Source of the DNA: Chitinophagales bacterium
GTDB lineage: Bacteria > Bacteroidota > Bacteroidia > Chitinophagales > UBA2359
Direction: 5' to 3'
Length of the DNA stretch: 64,000 bases
Assembly: GCA_041392475.1 (NCBI GenBank)
Contig: JAWKLZ010000002.1
Span: 1,682,501 to 1,746,500, forward strand
Shown: positions 44,829 to 52,405 of the stretch, in pieces
Layout of the letters: every line of letters begins with the position of its first letter
Position numbering within the stretch: position 1 is the stretch's first letter
The notes under the pieces: generated by a model
The model's database searches: none
The model's input: only the letters and a program-made list of their open reading frames with translations
Told to the model about the DNA's origin: nothing
Program-made: the position numbers and the translations under genes

Positions 44829-45929
44829 ATGGAAAATTCAAATGCACACACATTGGAAATAAATCCTATATCTAAAACGCTTAAAAGGACACAGAAAGAG
44901 TTCAAAGCTATTTTTGACCAATCCAATGATGGAATTATCATTGTTAGAGAAGGTGTATTTACAGACTGCAATCTTCGGATTTGTGAAATGTTCGGTTATC
45001 CAAAAGAACAATTCCTGCAAAACACTCCTCTTGATTTATCGCCAGAATATCAGCCATCTGGTAAAAAATCCTTAGATGGCATTGGTGCAAAAATTCAAGC
45101 TGCAATGGCAGGTGAAGTGCAAGAATTTTATTGGAAACATAAGAATAACAAAGGCGAACTTTTTGATACTGATGTAACCGTATGTCGTTTTAATATTGAT
45201 GAAGATATTTATTTGCAAATCATTGTCAGAGATACTACTGAACTTAGACGTACCAAAGAAACGCTGGATAAACAAGTAAAAGAATTGGAGCGGTACATGG
45301 CTTCTAACAACGAACTCAAGCAGTTCGCCCTCGCTGCTGCACATGATCTAAAAGAACCTCTACGCAGCATTGGAAGTTTCACCAGTTTGTTGGAGAGACA
45401 ATACCGTGATAAAATGGATGATGCTTCAAAAGAATACATGGATTTTATCACAAAAGGAGTTGCTACGATGACCCAACTCATTCAGGATTTATTGGATTAT
45501 AGTAAATCCACTGCTTCTCAAGAAGGAAATTTTAAGTCTATTGACGTTAAAAACGCATTGGAGCTGATTGTCTTCCACAATCTTAAATCACAAGTTGAAG
45601 AAAGTCAAGCTAAAATCCATTTTGAAGATTTACCTGCAACGGTTACAGGCATTCCTGCAAAAATCACCCAGTTGTTTCAAAATCTCATAACCAATGCGAT
45701 GAAATTTCGGGCAAAGGACACACCTTGTGACATTACCATAAAGGCCAAAGAGGTAGGAGATGTTTATCTCTTTGATATTTCGGACAATGGTATTGGCATT
45801 GCACAAGATGATTTGAACCGCATTTTTGAAGTATTTACCCGATTGCACTCCAAACAAGAATATGAAGGTTCTGGTATTGGTTTGGCTACTTGCAAGAAAA
45901 TCGTACAACAACACGGTGGCAAAATATAG
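44829..45929 (+). CDS. PAS-domain sensor histidine kinase, C-terminus cut by a TAG codon
   Basis: This 366-residue cytoplasmic kinase has no TM segment. Residues ~22-140 form a PAS domain (IFDQSNDGIIIVREG, then LQIIVRDTTELRRTKE). H172 in AAAHDLKEPLRSIGSF is the phospho-acceptor. The ATPase domain has QLFQNLITNAMKFR (N box), DISDNGIGIAQDD (G1) and YEGSGIGLATCKKIVQQHGG (G2). It ends at TAG (45927-45929) directly after GGKI, where homologues have a Trp codon (GGKIWA...). The same frame continues for 17 codons (ATSQFGEGSTFSFTLPK), the normal end, to a TAG at 45981-45983. So one G-to-A change, or a sequencing error, removes the last beta strand. No response regulator is adjacent. Confidence 0.9.
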   Translation: MENSNAHTLEINPISKTLKRTQKEFKAIFDQSNDGIIIVREGVFTDCNLRICEMFGYPKEQFLQNTPLDLSPEYQPSGKKSLDGIGAKIQAAMAGEVQEFYWKHKNNKGELFDTDVTVCRFNIDEDIYLQIIVRDTTELRRTKETLDKQVKELERYMASNNELKQFALAAAHDLKEPLRSIGSFTSLLERQYRDKMDDASKEYMDFITKGVATMTQLIQDLLDYSKSTASQEGNFKSIDVKNALELIVFHNLKSQVEESQAKIHFEDLPATVTGIPAKITQLFQNLITNAMKFRAKDTPCDITIKAKEVGDVYLFDISDNGIGIAQDDLNRIFEVFTRLHSKQEYEGSGIGLATCKKIVQQHGGKI

Positions 45930-46025
45930 GCTACTTCTCAATTTGGAGAAGGCTCTACCTTTTCATTTACCTTGCCGAAGTAGCGCAAACTAAAGGCAAC
46001 TTATAATCAAAACTGGTTTATAGTA

Positions 46026-46070
46026 AACAACGGATGCTTTTTTGAATAAAAAGCATCCGTTGTTTTTTTT
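46026..46070 (+). terminator. Rho-independent terminator after the histidine kinase
   Basis: A perfect 17-bp stem (46026-46042 with 46048-46064) and five-base loop lead into a run of T reaching 46071. It lies 43 bases after the restored kinase stop. Confidence 0.85.
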
Positions 46071-46230
46071 TGAAAAAATGCTACAGGTATTTGAATAAAA
46101 ATAAACATATAAAATAAATAAACATTTGGTTGCGAAAACATTGTATGTTCGATACTGTTTTGGTTAAATCATTAACACTTAATAATCTAAAATCTTTCGT
46201 CTTTAATCTTTTGTCTAAAGTCTAATAATA

Positions 46231-47811
46231 CTACTTCACACAATAAATCATCTTCACCCTCTGCTCACCATTTCCCTGCAATCTGCAATAGTACGTACCA
46301 TTATGCAAACCCTTTGAAGACAAAGTTAGCTCATGGTCGCCTGCTGCAAAAAACTCACTGGTAAGCACTTTTTCCAGTTGCCCCATTGCATTGAAGAGGC
46401 TGACAGTCACAACGCCTGCCTTTGCAGTGCTGAACACAATCGTTGTATTTGAAGTAAAAGGATTGGGATAGTTGTTATGGAATTGAATCGTAGAAGTGCC
46501 ACTGACATAATCAGGGTTGTCAATCGCTGTTGCAGTAGATTTGAGGATGGGAATGTATTGAAAATCTTCAAACAAAATACTTTTCACCTCATCTTCGGTA
46601 ATGCCAAACCAATCCATGAGAATCGAACCATAGACCGAGCGAAAATCAAACTGCATCGGCACACTGTCTTTCACATCTATTTCAGCAGGAATTTCGGGAT
46701 TGTCACCAAAAACCTGCGAGTTGACCTGCGTACCAAACACCATCATGGGAGCTGCCGCCCCGTGATCTGTTCCAAAACTGCCATTGGATTGAATACGGCG
46801 ACCAAATTCCGAAAAAGTCATCCCGACAACCCTATCCTCCAAGTCCATGCGCTTCAAATCATCTTGAAAAGCTGCAATGGCATCCGACAATAACCACAGC
46901 AAATCTGCATGAACGCCAACAGTTGTATCTTCTTCTTCAACTTGCGAAGCGTGTGTATCAAAACCTCCCAAATTGACCACATACACTTTGGTCTGCAAAC
47001 CGCCCGAAATCAACTGAGCCACAATCTTCAATTGCTGTGCCAGTCGGTTTTCGTCTAAATACAAAGGCGAAAGGTTGGAGCCATTTTCGGCAGCTTGTTG
47101 GATGGTTTCGAGGTATTGATTGGTTTGAAGCATGGTCAATCGAAGGAATTCCAATTCGTGGCCATAAGGTGTGTCAGGTATTTCGCCTCCACCTTCTGTC
47201 AATAGTTGATTGAATTCTTCTAAAGTTTTGATTGCCATACTGAAATTGGCAACTGGACCTTGGCACGTATTCGATACAATCGAACCAATGCTAATCGCCA
47301 ATGGATCAGGTGTGGTTTCGTTGGGATAATCGCTAGGATAGTTGGGATGGTTTAGATTGAAGTAGCGACCCAACCAACCTGTCGCCAAAAATTGATCGGC
47401 AGCAGACCCAGTTGTCCAGATATCGGTTGCCCGAAAGTGCGAAAAGTTGGGGTTGGGGTAGCCTACACTTTGCACAACTGCCAACTTTTCTTCTTCATAG
47501 AGTTGATGGAAACCTTCCATAATGGGATGCAAACCAGTTTCGTTGGTGAGTTTATAGACTTCGTTTTCGGGTAGCGCAATGTTTCCACGAGCTGCCATGA
47601 GATTGCTGTATTGGTCGAGGGGAATGACCATGTTCAATCCGTCATTTCCGCCATTGAGTTGTATGAGAATGAGAATTTTATCGTTATCTGCATTTTTTAG
47701 AATGGCCTCTAAAATAGGACTGCTCAATGCACTTACTGCCTGTCCGTTGAGGAATAGAGGCGTAGCAACAGCAGTAGTTATGGTATTTTTAAGGAATTGT
47801 CTGCGTTTCAT
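46231..47811 (-). CDS. DUF1501 protein with T9SS sorting domain
   Basis: This 526-residue exported protein starts with a Tat-like leader (KRRQFLKNTITTAVATPLF). The DUF1501 domain is a sulfatase-like alkaline-phosphatase fold, seen in LIQLNGGNDGLNMVIP, FSHFRATDIWTTGS, LGGFDTHASQ and MTFSEFGRRIQSNGSFGTDHGAAAPM read in pieces. The last ~80 residues are a type A T9SS sorting domain (NNYPNPFTSNTTI ... GTYYCRLQ). So the protein is exported and attached to the cell surface. It follows a DUF1800 gene by 28 bases, the usual pair. The substrate is unknown. Confidence 0.93.
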   Translation of the reverse strand: MKRRQFLKNTITTAVATPLFLNGQAVSALSSPILEAILKNADNDKILILIQLNGGNDGLNMVIPLDQYSNLMAARGNIALPENEVYKLTNETGLHPIMEGFHQLYEEEKLAVVQSVGYPNPNFSHFRATDIWTTGSAADQFLATGWLGRYFNLNHPNYPSDYPNETTPDPLAISIGSIVSNTCQGPVANFSMAIKTLEEFNQLLTEGGGEIPDTPYGHELEFLRLTMLQTNQYLETIQQAAENGSNLSPLYLDENRLAQQLKIVAQLISGGLQTKVYVVNLGGFDTHASQVEEEDTTVGVHADLLWLLSDAIAAFQDDLKRMDLEDRVVGMTFSEFGRRIQSNGSFGTDHGAAAPMMVFGTQVNSQVFGDNPEIPAEIDVKDSVPMQFDFRSVYGSILMDWFGITEDEVKSILFEDFQYIPILKSTATAIDNPDYVSGTSTIQFHNNYPNPFTSNTTIVFSTAKAGVVTVSLFNAMGQLEKVLTSEFFAAGDHELTLSSKGLHNGTYYCRLQGNGEQRVKMIYCVK

Positions 47812-47839
47812 TGTATAGATAGAATTGAGATTTTGAAAT

Positions 47840-49573
47840 TTAAGAAAGCTGATACTCAGCCAAGGACAGCATGGTTTGCAATAGATTGCGTAGTTTGGTC
47901 AAAACCCCCAAACGCAATGCTTCATCGTCAGGATTCGCCAAATATTCATTGTATTCAACCGTCCATTCATAATCAGGAAGCCCTGGAATCAATACTTCTT
48001 TCAGGTAATCATATTGGTCATTGGTCAATTCTTTGGGGAATAAAATACGGGCGGCATCCTTTATTAATTCGTTGGGGTCTCCTGCCGATTCAAACTGAGC
48101 GATAAAATTGAAGGGATTGATGATGATTCTATTGTCACCTGCTCCAAGTCCTGTTTGTACCAACAAATCGGTATAGCTGATTCTGTCAGGAAGCGTAACG
48201 GAAGTAATCCAAGATTGGTAGTATTGTGGTGTTTGGTAGTAAGCAATCCAACCTGCCACACTTGGAGGATTTAGGATGGTCATTTGGAGGTTTTCGGAAG
48301 CGGCTGCGAGAGTTGTCCAGATACGATAGTTGGCAATCAAACCGCCCGCTTCCAAAGGAGGAAGCCCAATGTTGAAGTTTTTAAAGATGCCAATCAAAAA
48401 ATCAAGGGGATTTTTGATGACGACTCCATAGTTGATGCTGTCAAAAAAGTGTTCGCTTGACAGCAATGCTTCCAATACGGGAGCTACTTCAAAACTATTT
48501 TCAATCAACATATCTGCCATTGGATCAATGATATTGGCATACGCTGCTTCGTCAATGACATAATACACAAACCAACGATACAATTTTTCGCTGAGATAGC
48601 GTGCCGTTTGTCGTTTGTTGAAAATCATAGTAATTAAATCCTTGTATTCTTCTGCGCCATTTTCTTCAATGATGTAGCTCTCAAAACGGTGTGAAAATTG
48701 TTTGTTGCCTTGGGTATGGCGATTTGGAATGAAGTTAACACCAGGGATTCCGTTGTCGGTAACGGCTCTATCTCTCCAGCCAGTCAGCACTTTAGCTGCT
48801 GCAATGACATCTTCTTCGGTATAGTAGGTATAATCTCCATTACCGACTAATGGGCCTTTGCCGATGGTAAACAATTCGAATAATTCTCTGGCATAGTTTT
48901 CATTGGGTGCGGCTTTTACATTCTCCCTGCCATTGAGGTACTGCAACATGGCTGGAGTAACGGTGATTTCTTCGGCAAGGGTTTTGAAGTTGCCGAGTGC
49001 ATGGGTTCGCAACAAATCGAGGTAATAGTACCCATATTTAGCATCCAAAACTACCGATAGTTCTGTGACCAAATGGTTGTGCCAAAAAAGGGTCATTTTC
49101 TCACGTAGACTGACACCTTGATTCATCATCAGCCCAAACCACCAGTTTTGCAGCGAGCGGCGGCGGTAGTTGTTGACATTTGCAGTGATGGGAGCTGTCA
49201 CCCAAGTTTCTCCGATAGGCACATTGGGATCGTCAGGGAATTGGTAATTGATAGGAGGAGGAGGTTTTTCTTGTTCTGCAAACAACATTTCGATGGTTTT
49301 CTGCAAACCTCTATTTACAGCGGCTTCAATCTCTGTCTTGTTGGTACCAAAAAGACATCTTCGCAGTAAATGTGCTGCTTGCTCATTCCCAAATTCCCCG
49401 CTATACGCCTCCAAACCTGCCATAGATCGAGCAGTATTGGGAAGTTGGCTATTGAAGTATTTGTTGTCAGGAGGTGCTACAACTTCTGTACTTTGGGAAG
49501 TGGGTATTTTTTCGGAGTGAAAACGCTCCTTTATTGTAGCAAAAGGTTTTGTGAGTAAGTTTCGTCTGTCCAT
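47840..49573 (-). CDS. DUF1800 family protein
   Basis: This 577-residue protein has the DUF1800 hallmarks: AAHLLRRCLFGTNKTEIEA near residue 65, then MTLFWHNHLVTE, a FKTLAEEITVTPAMLQYLNG stretch read in two parts, and ENYARELFELFTIGKG, followed by YTEEDVIAAAKVLTGW. The N-terminus has no clear signal peptide; it may leave by another route or act with the Tat-exported DUF1501 partner encoded directly downstream. The family role is not established. A good promoter lies upstream, so this gene heads the two-gene operon. Confidence 0.92.
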   Translation of the reverse strand: MDRRNLLTKPFATIKERFHSEKIPTSQSTEVVAPPDNKYFNSQLPNTARSMAGLEAYSGEFGNEQAAHLLRRCLFGTNKTEIEAAVNRGLQKTIEMLFAEQEKPPPPINYQFPDDPNVPIGETWVTAPITANVNNYRRRSLQNWWFGLMMNQGVSLREKMTLFWHNHLVTELSVVLDAKYGYYYLDLLRTHALGNFKTLAEEITVTPAMLQYLNGRENVKAAPNENYARELFELFTIGKGPLVGNGDYTYYTEEDVIAAAKVLTGWRDRAVTDNGIPGVNFIPNRHTQGNKQFSHRFESYIIEENGAEEYKDLITMIFNKRQTARYLSEKLYRWFVYYVIDEAAYANIIDPMADMLIENSFEVAPVLEALLSSEHFFDSINYGVVIKNPLDFLIGIFKNFNIGLPPLEAGGLIANYRIWTTLAAASENLQMTILNPPSVAGWIAYYQTPQYYQSWITSVTLPDRISYTDLLVQTGLGAGDNRIIINPFNFIAQFESAGDPNELIKDAARILFPKELTNDQYDYLKEVLIPGLPDYEWTVEYNEYLANPDDEALRLGVLTKLRNLLQTMLSLAEYQLS

Positions 49574-49619
49574 AATGAAATGCTCTTTGTAGGTAATGTA
49601 AATTCAATTTGATTGAAGG

Positions 49620-49627
49620 CAAAGTTA
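49620..49627 (-). promoter_or_regulatory. -7 box of the DUF1800-DUF1501 operon promoter
   Basis: TAACTTTG followed by C on the minus strand is a full match to TAnnTTTGC, 47 bases before the DUF1800 ATG. The -33 element is less clear. Confidence 0.55.
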
Positions 49628-49900
49628 TGTTATGAATAAAATTAAACCGAAGAAACTGCTTTCTAATCAGGTGACTTGAAGTTTCAAATCGGGAGTGTAC
49701 TTGTTGACTATTGGGTAGGTAGCGTAACTTTTCCTTTTTTTTATAGTCAAAATACAAAAAAAACTTTCTAAGTTTTATAGGGTTATTATATATGTTTACC
49801 CTAACATAGTTTTTAGACAAATTAATTTTATATTTTATTCCCTAAAAAAATGTTTTTTTTTACAAATTCCCCTACTTTGCTACACTTCAAATCAGCAACC

Positions 49901-51082
49901 ATGAAAAATAAATTGTTATTTACCGCTGCATTGTTCGTTTGTTCATTTGGGTTGTATGCCCAAGATGCTACAACTCCTTCGGTATGGGTTTTTGAAGGTG
50001 TGATAAATAAGGACATCCCTATTACCATGATTTTGGAAAGGAGTGGAGAGGAGATTTTTGGCAATTATTACTACAATAAATATAAAAAACTTGTTGGACT
50101 TCAAGGAACTGTACGGAAAGATGGTAGTTTTGAGTTGCTGGAATCTATCAATGAAGACATGTCGGGAGAGGCAGGGTATGTATTTGACGAATGGAAGCAG
50201 TCGGGCATTTTTTCAGGAAGATATGTTGGAAGTACGAGACTGGTAGGTACTTGGCGAAACCGAATCAAGGTTGGAAATCAATTTAAGGATGGCTCAAAAT
50301 CTTATCCTTTCTCTTTACAGCGCCGCAGTAAAATCCAATACAGTCCGATAGATTTGAAAAAAAAGCTTTTGTCTTTTGATTCCAATATCGAACTTCAGTT
50401 TTTTCTATTTGAACACCTTGATTTTTTGGATTGGGAGAATCTGTATTATGGTGATGATGTGATGACTTCTGCAAGTGAATTGAGCAGAGAAGCTATTAAT
50501 GTGGATGTCTATTACAAAAATTTGTTTGGTAGTACCACAGAGGAAGCCGTTGTTCAGATTCGCTTTGATGATTGGGTGTATTACCTCACCACCTATTTTT
50601 TGAAGGACAAACGTTGGCAAAAACTGCCTGGGTATGTGCATTTTGCGAAATCTGCTACTGCCGAAGAGCCCTGTGCATGGGACAAACCTGGTAATGATTA
50701 TTTTCACTTCTTTTTTGAAGAAGCACTCGCCCCCAACGAATTTGTAGTCGTCGGGCGAACTTATGGTGGTTATTGTGCGGGAGTTACTCGTGGAAATGAC
50801 ATCAATTTTTATATTTGGCAAATTACACCATCAGGGATAGAAGAATTGTATCAAGACACTGAAAATAGCTACTGGTACGAATCCCCTAGTCCTTATCCGA
50901 GTGAAATGCCTATTTACAACAACTTTGTTTTTGTAGAAGGAGAAGTCAAAACCTTTCCAAAACGTTTGCGAAAAATTGCCAGTGTATATGAAACAGGAAG
51001 AGAAGGTAGTGGCGAAGGGTATGAAACTTATGAAGTAGTAGATGAAAAAGTAGAGTATGTAGATTTGACTCATATAAAATAA
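49901..51082 (+). CDS. Secreted hypothetical protein
   Basis: The protein has 393 residues from the ATG at 49901, where a signal peptide begins (MKNKLLFTAALF, cleaved near LYAQD); the longer frame from 49850 is unlikely. The first ~130 mature residues read as a beta-rich lipocalin-like fold (VFEGVINKDIPITMILE, then GNYYYNKYKK, then LVGTWRNR), a pattern seen in several Bacteroidota surface proteins. The remainder has aromatic-rich beta segments and a Glu/Tyr/Val-rich tail. No catalytic motif was recognised. It is flanked by its own terminator and transcribed alone. Confidence 0.75.
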   Translation: MKNKLLFTAALFVCSFGLYAQDATTPSVWVFEGVINKDIPITMILERSGEEIFGNYYYNKYKKLVGLQGTVRKDGSFELLESINEDMSGEAGYVFDEWKQSGIFSGRYVGSTRLVGTWRNRIKVGNQFKDGSKSYPFSLQRRSKIQYSPIDLKKKLLSFDSNIELQFFLFEHLDFLDWENLYYGDDVMTSASELSREAINVDVYYKNLFGSTTEEAVVQIRFDDWVYYLTTYFLKDKRWQKLPGYVHFAKSATAEEPCAWDKPGNDYFHFFFEEALAPNEFVVVGRTYGGYCAGVTRGNDINFYIWQITPSGIEELYQDTENSYWYESPSPYPSEMPIYNNFVFVEGEVKTFPKRLRKIASVYETGREGSGEGYETYEVVDEKVEYVDLTHIK

Positions 51083-51085
51083 AAA

Positions 51086-51122
51086 AAAAGACCATTTTCC
51101 TCAAAACAGAAAATGATCTTTT
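51086..51122 (+). terminator. Hairpin after the secreted hypothetical gene
   Basis: A 14-bp stem with one mismatch (51086-51099 with 51109-51122) is flanked by an A run and TTTT. It lies a few bases past the stop of the gene at 49901 and is a probable rho-independent terminator. Confidence 0.5.
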
Positions 51123-51760
51123 ATACACAATTTGGCACTCTCTCGGGTTTCTCTCGAAACCAGAAATTTTTTCATGGCTTGTTAATTTCACAATTTCATT
51201 TTTCTCAGATAGTTTTTAGTGTTTTGTTGTAATGCTTGAAAATATTAATAGATTTTTATTGGATAAAAAAAAATATTTATTTCAAACTCTTTCATGAAAA
51301 TAAATTTCCTTCAAATGGCTCAAAGTTTCTATGGGAAATAAATATTGTCTGTTTCACAATTCATTTTTTGTATTCTTAAGACAATAATGTAATTTCAAAT
51401 ATGATGCCAAGAAAAAGTAAAAACACTTTTGGGGAATCAAAAATGAAACCTACCACAAAAATTATCGTACAGAATTGGTTTAATACAAAAATGTCCATAG
51501 CTTATTGATAAGAAATAAATTAGATTCCTATTGCTTATTCAAAACAAGAGCGAAGGGTTATTGGTAAGTGCCTGAAAATCAGGATTAGCAAAAAAAATCT
51601 TGAATAAAATTTTAAATTTTTTAAAAAAAAAATAGCTTTCAAAGGAATAAAAGTGATTAATAAAGAGTCTAAAGGTCGTATATTGTAAAGGCATGAAGTT
51701 TCTACTTTATCCTATACCAAACATTTTAATCTTATTTTATACATTTAAACAATTAAATCG
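51123..51760. other. 640-bp AT-rich intergenic region
   Basis: No ORF or RNA gene can be supported. Long A and T runs dominate (for example 51599-51632). A small dyad CCTGA-AAA-TCAGG lies at 51571-51583. The promoter of the following small secreted protein should lie near its 3' end; TATATTGT near 51678 is an imperfect match to TAnnTTTG. Confidence 0.4.
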
Positions 51761-52219
51761 ATGAAAATCAATCTTTTGAAATTAATGATGCTGTTTGCAG
51801 CAACTCTTCTATTCTCTGCAACTACGGTATCTGCTCAAAATGCTGTATCACAAAAACCAAAAGCAGCAAAAGTTTCTCAGGAACAATTGACTCCAGAACA
51901 AAAGGCGGCTAAAAAAACAAAGATGCTGACTGAAAAATTGGGGTTGAATGAAGAACAATCTACAGCCATCTCTGCCATCAGTTTAAAGTACATCAATGAA
52001 ATGGATGCACTTCGTGCAGAACAATCTGAAGATCGTACGAAAAAAATGGAAGCGGTGAAGGCTCTTAAAAAACAAGAAAAAGAAGAAATCACCGCACAAC
52101 TGACCGAAGAGCAAGCTGCAAAATTAGCTGAAATGGAAGCAAAACGTCAAGAACGTATGCAATCACGCAAAGGAGGTGCACAAAAAGGTGTAAAACGTGC
52201 TCCTGCAAAGAAAAACTAG
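51761..52219 (+). CDS. Small secreted Spy/LTXXQ-like helical protein
   Basis: This 152-residue protein has a signal peptide ending in VSAQ and is otherwise almost wholly helical and charged. The segments EQLTPEQKAAKKTKMLTEKL and AQLTEEQAAKLAEMEAKR carry LTxEQ motifs, as in the Spy/CpxP periplasmic chaperone group and related Bacteroidota proteins. The C-terminus is strongly basic (KGGAQKGVKRAPAKKN), unusual for Spy itself. A periplasmic chaperone or envelope-stress role is plausible but not shown. A strong terminator follows. Confidence 0.7.
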   Translation: MKINLLKLMMLFAATLLFSATTVSAQNAVSQKPKAAKVSQEQLTPEQKAAKKTKMLTEKLGLNEEQSTAISAISLKYINEMDALRAEQSEDRTKKMEAVKALKKQEKEEITAQLTEEQAAKLAEMEAKRQERMQSRKGGAQKGVKRAPAKKN

Positions 52220-52249
52220 TCCTTATCTAATATAACTAAATTTTGAAGA

Positions 52250-52287
52250 GCCTTCAAGAATCATACAAATTCTTGAAGGCTTTTTTT
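52250..52287 (+). terminator. Rho-independent terminator after the Spy-like gene
   Basis: A perfect 12-bp stem (GCCTTCAAGAAT at 52250-52261 with its complement at 52269-52280) and seven-base loop are followed by seven T. Confidence 0.9.
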
Positions 52288-52355
52288 ATCCCCCAAAAGG
52301 TCATCTAATTGGTATTTGTCAAAGATATTTTTCTTCGTCTTTTCACAGTAAATCA

Positions 52356-52363
52356 TATTTTTG
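52356..52363 (+). promoter_or_regulatory. Candidate -7 box for the BNR-repeat gene
   Basis: TATTTTTG fits TAnnTTTG, 42 bases before the ATG at 52406. No clear -33 TTG. Confidence 0.35.
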
Positions 52364-52405
52364 TAAATTGGCAATAAATTAAACATCAACCTTCAATTAC
52401 TTCCT

